Below, piece by piece: positions 45,514 to 54,762 of a DNA stretch of 64,000 bases. The DNA comes from Microbacterium paraoxydans. GTDB taxonomy: Bacteria; Actinomycetota; Actinomycetes; Actinomycetales; Microbacteriaceae. The notes beneath the pieces are model-generated. The model saw only the letters and a list, made by a program, of their open reading frames with translations, did no database searches and had not been told where the DNA came from. How positions within the stretch are numbered: position 1 is the stretch's first letter; each line of letters opens with the position of its first letter. Made by a program: the position numbers and the translations under genes. The DNA lies in contig NZ_JAGTUK010000001.1 of NCBI RefSeq assembly GCF_018224615.1, positions 1-64,000 on the forward strand, given 5' to 3'.

Positions 45514-46941
45514 TCAGCCGCGCGCGGCCCACCACTCGCGCAGGCGCTGCTCGGCGACCTCGGGCCCGAGCACACCCTCGTCGAGGCGCAGATCGAGCAG
45601 GAACTTGTACGCCTCGCCGACCTCCCGGCCCGGTGTGATGCCCAGCACCTGCTGGATGCGGTTGCCGTCGAGCTCGGGCCGCAGGGCGTCGAGCTCCTCC
45701 TGCTCGCGCAGCGCCGTGATGCGCGACTCGATGTCGTCGTAGGCGGCGGCGAGCCGGGCGGCCTTGCGCTTGTTGCGGGTGGTCACGTCGGCGCGGGTGA
45801 GGATGTGCAGGCGCTCGAGCAGGTCGCCGGCGTCGCGCACGTAGCGGCGCACGGCCGCGTCGGTCCAGGTGCCCTCGGCGTACCCGAAGAAGCGCAGGTG
45901 CAGTTCGATGAGCGTGGCCACCGCGTCGGTCGTGGCGGTGTCGAAGCGCAGGGCCTGCAGGCGCTTCCGGGCCATGCGCGCGCCGACCACGTCGTGGTGG
46001 TGGAACGTGACGGCGCCGCCCGGCTCGAGCTTGCGGGTGCGGGGCTTGCCGATGTCGTGCAGCAGGGCGGCGATGCGCAGCGGCACGTCGGGCGCCGCAC
46101 CGGGGTGACGCGAGTGCTCCAGCGCGATGGCCTGACGCAGCACCGTGAGCGAGTGCTCGTAGACGTCTTTGTGGTGGTGGTGCTCGTCGACCTCGAGGCG
46201 CAGTTCGCTCACCTCGGGCAGGAACTCCTCGATGAGCCCGGTGTCGACCAGCACGCGGATGCCGCGCACGGGGTCGTCGGTCTGCATCAGCCGCACGAGC
46301 TCGGACTGGATGCGCTCCGGGCTCACGATGCGCAGCGTCTCACGCAGCTCGGTGATCGCGGCGGCCGTGTCGTCGTCCACGCGGAACCCGAGCTGGGCGC
46401 TGAACCGTGCCGCCCGCAGCATCCGCAGTGGGTCGTCGCCGAACGACACCCGCGGGTCGGCGGGTGTGCGCAGCACTCCGGCCACGAGGTCTTCCACGCC
46501 ACCGGTCGGGTCGATCAGCTTGACCGCGGGCACCTGCAGCGCCATCGAGTTCACGGTGAAGTCGCGCCGCGCCAGGTCGCCGTCGATCGTGTCGCCGAAC
46601 TCGACCGTGGGCTTGCGGGTGACGCCATCGTAGCTGTCGGCGCGGTACGTCGTGATCTCGACCTGTTCGCCCCGCACGCGCGCGCCGATGGTGCCGAACG
46701 CGCGACCGATGTCCCAGTGGGCGGACGCGACCGGCTTCACGATCGCGAGGATCTCGTCCGGGGACGCGTTCGTGGTGAAGTCGAGGTCGTGGGTCTCCCG
46801 CCCGAGCAAGGCGTCGCGCACGGGTCCGCCGACGACGGCGAGCTCGAACCCGGCCTCGGCGAACGCCGCGGCGAGGGTGCGGACGACGGGATTCTCGGCG
46901 AGCGCGCCGAGACGGGCGAGGCCGTCGGCCATGTTGAGCAT
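45514..46941 (-). CDS. cca: CCA tRNA nucleotidyltransferase
   Basis: I chose the ATG of MLNMADGLAR; the protein is 475 residues. The polymerase head has GGPVRDALLG and the metal pair in HDLDFTTNASPDE, then RRDFTVNSMAL and DDPLRMLRAARF. The C-terminal HD domain (LLHDIGKPRTRK, HHHDVVGARMARKRL) is typical of actinobacterial members. It adds or repairs the 3' CCA of tRNA. In mycobacteria the homologous gene lies just before a DUF6049-type gene and murJ. Here the DUF6049-like start is 16.8 kb away. Confidence 0.94.
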   Translation of the reverse strand: MLNMADGLARLGALAENPVVRTLAAAFAEAGFELAVVGGPVRDALLGRETHDLDFTTNASPDEILAIVKPVASAHWDIGRAFGTIGARVRGEQVEITTYRADSYDGVTRKPTVEFGDTIDGDLARRDFTVNSMALQVPAVKLIDPTGGVEDLVAGVLRTPADPRVSFGDDPLRMLRAARFSAQLGFRVDDDTAAAITELRETLRIVSPERIQSELVRLMQTDDPVRGIRVLVDTGLIEEFLPEVSELRLEVDEHHHHKDVYEHSLTVLRQAIALEHSRHPGAAPDVPLRIAALLHDIGKPRTRKLEPGGAVTFHHHDVVGARMARKRLQALRFDTATTDAVATLIELHLRFFGYAEGTWTDAAVRRYVRDAGDLLERLHILTRADVTTRNKRKAARLAAAYDDIESRITALREQEELDALRPELDGNRIQQVLGITPGREVGEAYKFLLDLRLDEGVLGPEVAEQRLREWWAARG

Positions 46942-47072
46942 GGGTTCCAGCGTACCGGGACGACCACGTTCACCTGCCCGTCGCCTGGGCGTCAGGTCGC
47001 GGTCATCCGGCTTCGATGGGCTGGGCGGGCCCCGTGCGGCTGAGCACGGATCCCCACCCACGAAGGACTGAC

Positions 47073-49655
47073 ATGACCTCCCCCACCCCTGCGGTGCGGT
47101 GGCGGCGTCGCGGACTCACGTCCGTCGCGCTGCTCGCCGTGCTCGGCGGCGCCGTCGTCGCTCCCGCGGCCCTCGCCGCGCCCGATCCTGAAGTGCCGAC
47201 CGGCTCGCTCATCACGAGAGACACCGCGTGGCGCTACCTCGACGACGGCTCGGACCCGTCTCCCGCCCCGGCCGCCCTGCGCGACTGGACCCTGGCCGCC
47301 TACGACGACAGCGCGTGGAAGACGGCACCGGGCAGCTTCGGAGCGAAGAACGGCGCTCTCGCCGCGGTCGGACCGCAGACCCCGAAGACGCTCCTGAACC
47401 ACTACCTCGACGGCGTGAAGGCCCCCACCGTCCCCACCTACTTCTTCCGCACGACGTTCGAGCTCGAGACCGGTGTGGCCGAGCAGGTCGCCGCGCTGCA
47501 GAGCACCGTCACCTACGACGACGCCCTCGTGGTGTGGCTCAACGGCACGGAGGTCGCGCGCTACGTCGACGGCCGCATCACCGACACGACCAACGTGGAG
47601 TACGCGGGCGACTCGAACGGCGACCCGCTCACCAGCACGTTCAGCGCCGAAGGCGGACTGCTGCACGACGGGACCAACACGATCGCGGTGTCGCTGTTCC
47701 AGGATCGCGCCACCAGCTCCGACATCTACTTCGACATGTCGTCGCTCACGCTCGTGCCCGCTTCCGAGCCCGGCACCCCGGTGGTCGCGCCGCCCACGCG
47801 CGTGATCCTCACGCCGACGGAGCAGCCGGCGGTGTCGCAGTCGTTCTCGTGGCTCGCCGGCGACGCCTCCCACACGGTCGGGCAGGTCGAGATCGGCGCG
47901 GCGGCGGGCGGCGACACCCGCACGGTCGACGCGTACGACGCGGGAGTGGTGAACGGCAACCCGAACAAGCACTTCTCCGCCACGGTCACCGGCCTCACCC
48001 CGGCGACCGCCTACCGCTACCGCGTCGGTCTGCCCGGCAGCTGGAGCGACTGGTTCGAGTTCCGCACGGCCGACCCCGCCGCGACCGACTTCCAGTTCAT
48101 CTACTACGGCGACGCCCAGATCGGACTCGACACCACGTGGCCGAGCGTCGTGAAGCAGGCCGAGGCCAACGCCCCGCGGTCGATCGGCTCCGTGCACGCA
48201 GGCGACCTGATCAACACGTCGAGCAACGAGAACGAGTGGCTCAACTGGTTCAAGGGCATGGAGGACTCGGCCGTCCGCACGAACGTGATGGCGGCCCCGG
48301 GCAACCACGAGTACTCGGGCGACAAGCTGCTCACGGCGTGGAAGGCGGCGTTCGAGTACCCGCACAACAATCCTTCGATGAGCTCGATCGGGACGCTGGC
48401 CGACCTCGCGAAGGGCGACTCCCCCGTGGCGCAGCAGTACCGTGCGTATTTCGAGCACTGGAGCGCGTTCGCGGCGGAGACCGCGTACTACACCGACTAC
48501 CAGGGCGTGCGTTTCATCACCCTGAACGCCACCCGCGACACGACCTTCCTCACCCCGGCCGGACTGCCCTCGTGCAGCGGGGCGGAGTGCCCCTCGGCCC
48601 AGGTGGGCACGCTGTGGACGCGCTTCCAGGGGGCGTGGCTCGACCTGCTGCTGCAGAACAGCCCGTCGAAGTGGAACGTGGTGACGTTCCACCAGCCGGT
48701 GTTCTCGGCGTCGGCCGGACGTAACGAGCCGGTGCTGCGCGCCGAGTGGCTGCCGGTGTTCCAGCGCAACGACATCGACCTGGTGCTCATGGGCCACGAC
48801 CACACGTACGCCCGCGGCTATGTGAACGCCGACGCGACCGACACCCCCGGTCTCACGACGGGCCCGGTGTACGTGGTGTCGAACTCGGGTGCGAAGCACT
48901 ACGACCTGGAGACGCCGGAGAAGAACGTCTGGACCAACAACGGCGCCACCCAGGTGCTGCGCGGCGAGGGCGTGACCACGTATCAGGTGATCGACGTGTC
49001 GAAGAACCAGCTCGTGTACCGGTCGTACCTGGCGGAGAAGACGGCGACGGCGAGCACCGATCTGCCCGTCGGCGCGGTGTACGACACGTTCACGGTGACG
49101 AAGTCCGACGCGGGCGATAAGTGGGTGACCGAGGCGGGCGTGACTCCGCCGGTCACCGAGGAGCCGGAGCCCACCGCGACGGTCGAGCTCGGCGCGTCGT
49201 CGGTGGTCGCCGGGGGCACGGTCGAGGTGTCGGGCAGCGGCTTCGCGGCGGGTGCCGAGCTGCGGCTCGAGCTCCGGTCCGACCCGGTGTCGCTGGGCAC
49301 CGTGACGGCCGCGGCCGACGGGTCCTTCGCCCGCACGGTCACGATCCCCGCCGGCACCCCCGCCGGGGCGCACACCCTCGCGGTGATCCTGCCCGACGGC
49401 ACCGAGGTGACGGCGGCGCTCGCGGTCACCGCAGCCGCGGGCGGCGGGGCGACCGCGCCGGGCCAGGGCGGCTCGGGCGGAGCAGACGGCGACCTCGCGA
49501 CGACGGGTGCGGACAGCGTGCCGTTCATCGTCGCCGCGGTCGTGCTGCTCGCGGCGGGCCTTGGCCTGTTCGCACTGCGCCGCCGTCGTTCCGCGGCCAC
49601 CGCGGCCGCGACGGTCACCCCGGCCGACACGGCGGAGCGGACCGACGCCGAGTAG
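47073..49655 (+). CDS. Wall-anchored metallophosphatase (purple acid phosphatase type)
   Basis: The ATG follows GAAGGACTG; the protein is 860 residues. It has a signal peptide (cut near LAAPD), an N-terminal jelly-roll module (TAWRYLDDG...YDDSAWKTAPGSFG), a fibronectin-like purple-acid-phosphatase N-domain, then the catalytic domain with YYGDAQIG, HAGDLINT, APGNHEYSG, TFHQPVFS and GHDHTYARGY. An Ig-like repeat follows. The C-terminus has LATTG, a membrane helix and RRRRS, a class-E sortase signal. It should act on phosphoesters at the cell surface. Confidence 0.9.
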   Translation: MTSPTPAVRWRRRGLTSVALLAVLGGAVVAPAALAAPDPEVPTGSLITRDTAWRYLDDGSDPSPAPAALRDWTLAAYDDSAWKTAPGSFGAKNGALAAVGPQTPKTLLNHYLDGVKAPTVPTYFFRTTFELETGVAEQVAALQSTVTYDDALVVWLNGTEVARYVDGRITDTTNVEYAGDSNGDPLTSTFSAEGGLLHDGTNTIAVSLFQDRATSSDIYFDMSSLTLVPASEPGTPVVAPPTRVILTPTEQPAVSQSFSWLAGDASHTVGQVEIGAAAGGDTRTVDAYDAGVVNGNPNKHFSATVTGLTPATAYRYRVGLPGSWSDWFEFRTADPAATDFQFIYYGDAQIGLDTTWPSVVKQAEANAPRSIGSVHAGDLINTSSNENEWLNWFKGMEDSAVRTNVMAAPGNHEYSGDKLLTAWKAAFEYPHNNPSMSSIGTLADLAKGDSPVAQQYRAYFEHWSAFAAETAYYTDYQGVRFITLNATRDTTFLTPAGLPSCSGAECPSAQVGTLWTRFQGAWLDLLLQNSPSKWNVVTFHQPVFSASAGRNEPVLRAEWLPVFQRNDIDLVLMGHDHTYARGYVNADATDTPGLTTGPVYVVSNSGAKHYDLETPEKNVWTNNGATQVLRGEGVTTYQVIDVSKNQLVYRSYLAEKTATASTDLPVGAVYDTFTVTKSDAGDKWVTEAGVTPPVTEEPEPTATVELGASSVVAGGTVEVSGSGFAAGAELRLELRSDPVSLGTVTAAADGSFARTVTIPAGTPAGAHTLAVILPDGTEVTAALAVTAAAGGGATAPGQGGSGGADGDLATTGADSVPFIVAAVVLLAAGLGLFALRRRRSAATAAATVTPADTAERTDAE

Positions 49656-49669
49656 TCCCCTCTCGCAGC

Positions 49670-49701
49670 GGCGCCGTCGGGGCTTCGGCTCCGGCGGCGC
49701 C
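49670..49701 (+). terminator. Terminator after the metallophosphatase gene
   Basis: GGCGCCGTCGG (49670-49680) pairs with CCGGCGGCGCC (49691-49701) with one mismatch and a short loop, 15 bp after the stop codon. Confidence 0.55.
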
Positions 49702-49779
49702 GTCGTGCGTGCGCACCACCGCGGCCGGTCGTTGTCCTGGGATAACCTTCACGTGCCCGAACCCCGCGAAGGAGAACCC

Positions 49780-50805
49780 GTGCCCGCGAACGATGTGATG
49801 GCCGACGAGACCGACCGGATCGTGGCCGCGGCGCTGCAGGTGAACGGCCGCGCGTCGTGGGGTGAGATCGCCCGAGTGGTGGACCTTCCGGAGCGCACGG
49901 TCGCCCGCCGCGGACAGCGCCTGCTCGACCGGGGACTCGTGCGCGTGTCCACCTACGTCGACCCGGCCAGGGTCCTGCATGCCCGCGCCGTGCTGTTCCG
50001 CATCACGACCGAGCCGCACGCTCTGTGGCACGTCGCCCGCACGCTCGCGCGCCGCACCGACGCGTCCTCGGTGTCGGTGCTGGAGGGCAGCAGCGACATC
50101 GCGGGCATGCTCCTCCCCCACGACGACGCGTCGATCAGGGAGCTGCTGTTCACCGACTTCCCCGAGGTCGACGGCATCGCCTCGATCAACGTCACCACGG
50201 TGCTGAAGTTCTTCCGCTCGGGGCACGACTGGCGGGTGGGCGTGCTCACCGACGAGCAGGTGCGCATGCTCGACGAGTCGTCGGGCTCGGAGGTCGATCC
50301 GGCGGACGCGCTCAGCGACGACGAGGAGGCACTGATCCGGCTGCTGCTCAAGGACGGGCGGATGCCGGTGGCGCAGCTGGCGCGCGCGCTGGGCCTGAAC
50401 GTGACGACGACCAGGCGTCGCATGGAGTCGCTGAACCGTCGCGGCCTGATGCATCCGCGCACCGAGATCGTGCCGAGCCTGTTCGGCCTCGGCCTGGAGG
50501 CGCTGGTGTGGCTGCGCGTGCCGATGGACCGGTTGGAGAAGGTGGGCACGGCTCTCGCCGCGGCCCCCGAGGTGAAGTTCATCGTCGCGACCACCGGCAC
50601 GTCGCAGCTGCTGATGAACGTGCTGGTGACGGATGCCGATGCGTTCTATGACTTCCTCACCGGTCCGGCGGTCGCGGGGCACGACGGGCTCGAGGTGGTG
50701 GAGTCGCTCGTGGTGATCACGCCGGTGCTGCGCGGCTCGCTCATCGTCGACGAGGCGCCCGAGGCGCTGGCACAGGACGTGCCGACGGGAGCGATCCGCT
50801 TGTAG
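49780..50805 (+). CDS. Double-length Lrp/AsnC regulator of the amine operon
   Basis: The GTG after GAAGGAG gives 341 residues. It holds two Lrp halves: HTH 1 (VAAALQVNGRASWGEIARVVDLPERTVARR) with a RAM-like domain, then HTH 2 (LIRLLLKDGRMPVAQLARALGLNVTTTRRR) with a second RAM domain. Tandem Lrp proteins are a known actinobacterial form. It lies 115 bp upstream of the aldehyde dehydrogenase in the same direction and is the natural candidate for controlling the operon. Confidence 0.88.
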   Translation: MPANDVMADETDRIVAAALQVNGRASWGEIARVVDLPERTVARRGQRLLDRGLVRVSTYVDPARVLHARAVLFRITTEPHALWHVARTLARRTDASSVSVLEGSSDIAGMLLPHDDASIRELLFTDFPEVDGIASINVTTVLKFFRSGHDWRVGVLTDEQVRMLDESSGSEVDPADALSDDEEALIRLLLKDGRMPVAQLARALGLNVTTTRRRMESLNRRGLMHPRTEIVPSLFGLGLEALVWLRVPMDRLEKVGTALAAAPEVKFIVATTGTSQLLMNVLVTDADAFYDFLTGPAVAGHDGLEVVESLVVITPVLRGSLIVDEAPEALAQDVPTGAIRL

Positions 50806-50885
50806 GCCGATTCTGTTATGAGAGTGTAAAGAAGTGGCGAGATCGTTCGTCAGGGCTTGACCCAGTGGCGAAATAGGGCGAGTAT

Positions 50886-50914
50886 CCTCTCCAGGGCCAT
50901 CACCCCTGGAGAGG
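50886..50914 (+). promoter_or_regulatory. Hairpin hiding the operon's Shine-Dalgarno
   Basis: CCTCTCCAGGG (50886-50896) and CCCTGGAGAGG (50904-50914) are perfect 11-bp complements around CCATCAC. The right arm contains the GGAGAGG ribosome-binding site for the GTG at 50921. In RNA the stem would block translation; in DNA the same repeat could be an operator. Either way it should control the amine operon. Confidence 0.6.
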
Positions 50915-50920
50915 ACGACC

Positions 50921-52411
50921 GTGTTCACGGCAACTGGAGACGACTGGGCGCACCGCGCGGCGACGCTCACCCTGCGCACCCGCATGTTCATCGACGGCGC
51001 CTGGGAGGACGGCGCCGCCGAACCGCTCGCCCCGGTCAGCCCGCGCGACGGACGCACGCTGCCCACGATCGCCGCCGCCTCCCCCGCCGACATCGACCGC
51101 GCCATCCGCTCCGCCCGCGTCGCCTTCGACTCCGGCGTGTGGTCGCGCCTCGCCCCCCGCGAGCGCGGCCAGCGCCTGATCGCCTTCGCCCAGCGCATCC
51201 ACGACAACGCCGAAGAGCTCGCCCTCACGATCTCGCTCGAGATGGGCAAGCCCGTGCGCGAAGCGCTGCAGACCGAGCTGCGCGCCGTCGTCACCTGCTT
51301 CCGGTGGTACGGCGAGGCGGCCGACAAGGTGCTCGACGAGATCCCCGTCACCGCGCCGGGCAGCCTGGCCCTCGTCACGCGCGAGCCCGCCGGGGTGGTC
51401 GCCGCCGTCGTGCCGTGGAACTTCCCCCTCACGATGACCGCATGGAAGCTCGCCCCCGCCCTCGCCGTCGGCAACAGCGTCGTGCTCAAGCCCGCCGAGC
51501 ACACCACGTTCTCCGCCCTGCGCCTGGCGGAGCTCGCGCTCGAGGCGGGGATCCCCGCCGGCGTGCTCAACGTCACCCCCGGCGCGGGGCACATCGCCGG
51601 CCGCGCGCTCGGTGAGCACCCCGACGTCGACGTGGTCACCTTCACCGGCTCGCCAGAGGTCGGCCGCCGCTTCCTCGGCTACGCGGCCGCCTCCAACGGC
51701 AAGCGCGTGTGGCCGGAGCTCGGCGGCAAGACCGCAAGCCTCGTCCTGCCCGACGCCGCCCTGGAGCGGGCCGTGCGCGCCACCGCCGACGGCTGCTTCT
51801 ACAACCAGGGCCAGATGTGCACGGCCTCGTCGCGCCTGCTCGTGCCGCGAGCGCAGCGCGACCGCGCACTGGAGATCGCCGCCGAGGTCGCCCGCACGAC
51901 GCTACCCGCCGACCCGTTCGACGTGAGCACCTCCATGGGCGCGATCGTGAGCGAGAAGCAGCTCGCCGGGATCGCCGGGTTCGTCGAGCGCGCTCAGGCC
52001 GAGGGCGCCGAGCTCGCCGCGGGCGGAGCCGAACGCTTCGACGCGGTCGAGGGCGGGAGTTACTTCGCCCCGGTCGTGCTGGGCGTGACCCCGCAGCACG
52101 AGGTCGCGCAGCGCGAGGTCTTCGGCCCCGTGCTCTCGGTGATCGCGTACGACGACGTGGACGAGGCCCTGTCCATCGCGAACGGCACCGAGTACGGTCT
52201 GGCCGCCGCGCTGTGGAGCACCGACCTCAACGCCGTGCACACCCTCTCGCGCCGCCTGCGAGCCGGGGTCGTATGGGTCAACTGCTTCGAGGAAGGCGAC
52301 ATGACCATTCCGTTCGGCGGGGTCAAGGGCTCCGGCTTCGGGCGCGACAAGAGCCTGCACGCCCTGGAGAAGTTCACCGACCTGAAGACCACGTGGATCG
52401 AGCTGTCGTGA
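50921..52411 (+). CDS. Aldehyde dehydrogenase, PuuC-like
   Basis: A GTG start gives 496 residues. It has [21 protein letters not shown], Glu in PELGGKTAS and catalytic Cys in NQGQMCTASSR. It resembles gamma-glutamyl-gamma-aminobutyraldehyde dehydrogenases, and the hydrolase encoded directly after it supports this. It would oxidise the aldehyde of a glutamylated polyamine. First gene of a seven-gene coupled operon. Confidence 0.88.
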   Translation: MFTATGDDWAHRAATLTLRTRMFIDGAWEDGAAEPLAPVSPRDGRTLPTIAAASPADIDRAIRSARVAFDSGVWSRLAPRERGQRLIAFAQRIHDNAEELALTISLEMGKPVREALQTELRAVVTCFRWYGEAADKVLDEIPVTAPGSLALVTREPAGVVAAVVPWNFPLTMTAWKLAPALAVGNSVVLKPAEHTTFSALRLAELALEAGIPAGVLNVTPGAGHIAGRALGEHPDVDVVTFTGSPEVGRRFLGYAAASNGKRVWPELGGKTASLVLPDAALERAVRATADGCFYNQGQMCTASSRLLVPRAQRDRALEIAAEVARTTLPADPFDVSTSMGAIVSEKQLAGIAGFVERAQAEGAELAAGGAERFDAVEGGSYFAPVVLGVTPQHEVAQREVFGPVLSVIAYDDVDEALSIANGTEYGLAAALWSTDLNAVHTLSRRLRAGVVWVNCFEEGDMTIPFGGVKGSGFGRDKSLHALEKFTDLKTTWIELS

Positions 52412-53166
52412 CCCGCCCGCTCATCGGCATCACCACCTGGCGCCGCTCCATCGACACCGACCTCGGCACCGGCCGCCCCGCGCACACGCTCGGCGCCGAG
52501 TATGCGACACCGATCGAGGTCGCAGGCGGCGCGGTCGTGCTGCTGCCGCCCACGGCGGGCATCGACGAGGTGCTCGACCGGCTCGACGGGCTCGTGCTGT
52601 CGGGCGGGGAGGACGTGCACCCCTCGCGCTACGGCGCCGCGCCGCAGGAGGGCAAGACGTACGACAGCGCCCGCGACGGCTACGAGATCGCACTCGCGCT
52701 CGGTGCGCGCGACCGCGGGCTGCCCGTGCTCGCCATCTGCCGTGGCCTGCAGGTGAGCACCGTCGCGTTCGGCGGCTCCCTCATGGTCGACATCCCCGCC
52801 ACGGAGCACCACCACCCCGTGCGCGGCGCCGACGAGCAGCTGTCGGCCCGGCACCCCGTGACGTTCGCCGAGGGCAGCCGCCTGGCCGCGCTGTACGGCA
52901 CGACCGAGCGCACCGTGAACACCATCCACCACCAGTCGGTCGAGGTCAGCGCCCCCGGCCTCCGGCCTGTCGCCTGGGCCCCCGACGGCATCGTCGAGGC
53001 GGTCGAGGCCGACGGCGACTGGCCGTTCTGGGCGGTGCAGTGGCATCCCGAGAAGCTGATCGACCCCGATGAGGCCGCCGAGGAGCGCCCGCTGTTCGCG
53101 GCGTTCGTCGAGGCCGCCCGCGAACGTGCGACGGAACCGTCCGTCGCCCAGAAAGGAACACGATGA
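52408..53166 (+). CDS. Gamma-glutamyl-gamma-aminobutyrate hydrolase, PuuD-like
   Basis: A GTG start overlaps the previous stop (GTGA); the protein is 252 residues. Class-I glutamine-amidotransferase fold of peptidase family C26: SGGEDVHPSRYG, nucleophile Cys in LAICRGLQ, and His/Glu in VQWHPEK. It removes the glutamyl group from gamma-glutamyl-GABA. With the dehydrogenase it forms the last steps of the Puu-type route. No glutamyl-amine ligase (PuuA) is in the window. Confidence 0.9.
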   Translation: MTRPLIGITTWRRSIDTDLGTGRPAHTLGAEYATPIEVAGGAVVLLPPTAGIDEVLDRLDGLVLSGGEDVHPSRYGAAPQEGKTYDSARDGYEIALALGARDRGLPVLAICRGLQVSTVAFGGSLMVDIPATEHHHPVRGADEQLSARHPVTFAEGSRLAALYGTTERTVNTIHHQSVEVSAPGLRPVAWAPDGIVEAVEADGDWPFWAVQWHPEKLIDPDEAAEERPLFAAFVEAARERATEPSVAQKGTR

Positions 53167-53630
53167 CCAAGCAGGTCTTCCTCGAGTACGAGAACGGCGT
53201 CCGCGCCGTCGCCACCCTGTTCGAGGACCTCGCCCCTCGCACGTGCGAGGCCATGTGGGGTGCACTGGAGAAGCCCGTCACCATGCAGGCCATGCACGCG
53301 ATGTACGCCGGGCCCGAGGTGATGGTCGGCCTGCCCGAGGAGGCGCAGAACTTCGACCCCGAGGCCGTGCCCGCCGAGAACCAGCAGGTGGTGCCCGCGC
53401 CGGGCGACCTGCAGTGGTACTGGCAGCGTCCGATGCAGATGGGCGGACTGCCGTTCGAGTGGTACGAGATCGGCGTCTTCTACGATCGTGGTGCCCGTAT
53501 TCTCGGCCCGCTCGGATGGACACCCGTCAACATCTGGGCCGGCATCACCGAAGGACTCGCGGAGTTCGCTCAGGAGAGCGCCGCGATCCGCATCGACGGA
53601 GCGAAGCAGCTCACCATCGGACGCGTCTGA
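53163..53630 (+). CDS. DUF3830-family protein
   Basis: The 155-residue protein has no signal or membrane helix. It has the family pattern FEDLAPRTCEAMWGALEKPV, QQVVPAPGDLQWYW and FYDRGARILGPLGW, suggesting a cyclophilin-like beta barrel. DUF3830 has no established function. It overlaps the hydrolase stop by ATGA and precedes the transporter, so it probably acts in amine metabolism. Confidence 0.8.
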   Translation: MTKQVFLEYENGVRAVATLFEDLAPRTCEAMWGALEKPVTMQAMHAMYAGPEVMVGLPEEAQNFDPEAVPAENQQVVPAPGDLQWYWQRPMQMGGLPFEWYEIGVFYDRGARILGPLGWTPVNIWAGITEGLAEFAQESAAIRIDGAKQLTIGRV

Positions 53631-53676
53631 GCGTCACCCCTCCCCCCGTGCTGGACCCATCCCGAAGGAGCAGTGC

Positions 53677-54762
53677 ATGAACACCCGCAGAATCCTCACC
53701 GCCGGAGCGCTCGTCGCCACCGGTGCCCTCGTCCTCGCCGGCTGCGCCGCCGGTGACGACGAGTCCTCCGCGTCCGGCGGCGAGAAGGAGTTCGCCGGAG
53801 AGACCCTGGTCGTCACCTCGTTCGGCGGCGACTGGGAGAAGGCCTTCATCGAGGCGGTCGTCGACCCGTTCGAGGAGGAGACCGGCGCGAAGGTCGAGCT
53901 GATCACGCTGTACAGCGCCGATGCGCTCGCACAGGTCACCGCCCAGAAGGCGAGCCCGCAGATCGATGTCGTGCACTTCTCCGGCGGCCAGGAGTTCACC
54001 GCCGCCGAGCAGGGGCTGATCGCGCCGATCTCCGCCGACGACCTGTCCGTGTCGGCCGACCTGATCGACGTCGCCACGGCCGGTCTCGAGCGCGGGGAAG
54101 GTCCCGTGATCCAGCTCGCGCCGATCGGGCTCGTCTACAACACGGAGGCCGACGCCCCCGCCCCCACCTCGTGGGAGGACCTGTTCGACGACGCGTACGC
54201 GGGTCACATCGCGCTGACCGACTTCTCGAACACGTACGGCGTGCTGTCGATGCTGCGCGTGGCCGACGCCCTCGGCGGCGGTATCGACGACCCGTCCGAG
54301 GCGATCGCCGACCTCGGGGCGCTGGCCTCGTCGGGAGACGCGATCGTGGTGCCGACCTCGCCCGACCTGCAGACCGCGTTCGCACAGCGCGGCACGTGGC
54401 TCGCCCCGTATGCGATGGACTACGCGGGCACGCTGCAGGACGCGGGGCTCCCGGTCGAGTTCATCGTCCCGGAGGAGGGCGCGACGGCGTCGCTCATCAC
54501 CGCGAACGTGGTCGAAGGCCGGGACAACCCGGACCTGGCGACGCTGTTCATCGACTTCGAGCTGCGTCCCGAAGCGCAGGCCGTGTTCGCGGAGAACATG
54601 CGTTACTCCCCGGTCAACACCAAGACCGAGCTGTCGGAGGAGGCGGCCGAGGCCGTCCTGACCGGCGACGAGCTCGACGACGTCGTGGTCTACGCGCCCG
54701 GTGACATCGCCGCGTCGCGTCAGGCGTGGACCGACGAGTGGAATGCGCTGATCACCAAATGA
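53677..54762 (+). CDS. ABC transporter binding lipoprotein, polyamine-type
   Basis: The ATG follows GAAGGAG; the protein is 361 residues. Lipobox LAGC anchors it outside. The fold blocks LVVTSFGGDWEKAFIEAVVDPFEEETG and APIGLVYNTEADAPAPTSWEDLFD are those of SBP family 1/PotD-like proteins. It binds polyamine or a related amine. The catabolic genes just upstream point to the same substrate. Confidence 0.87.
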   Translation: MNTRRILTAGALVATGALVLAGCAAGDDESSASGGEKEFAGETLVVTSFGGDWEKAFIEAVVDPFEEETGAKVELITLYSADALAQVTAQKASPQIDVVHFSGGQEFTAAEQGLIAPISADDLSVSADLIDVATAGLERGEGPVIQLAPIGLVYNTEADAPAPTSWEDLFDDAYAGHIALTDFSNTYGVLSMLRVADALGGGIDDPSEAIADLGALASSGDAIVVPTSPDLQTAFAQRGTWLAPYAMDYAGTLQDAGLPVEFIVPEEGATASLITANVVEGRDNPDLATLFIDFELRPEAQAVFAENMRYSPVNTKTELSEEAAEAVLTGDELDDVVVYAPGDIAASRQAWTDEWNALITK

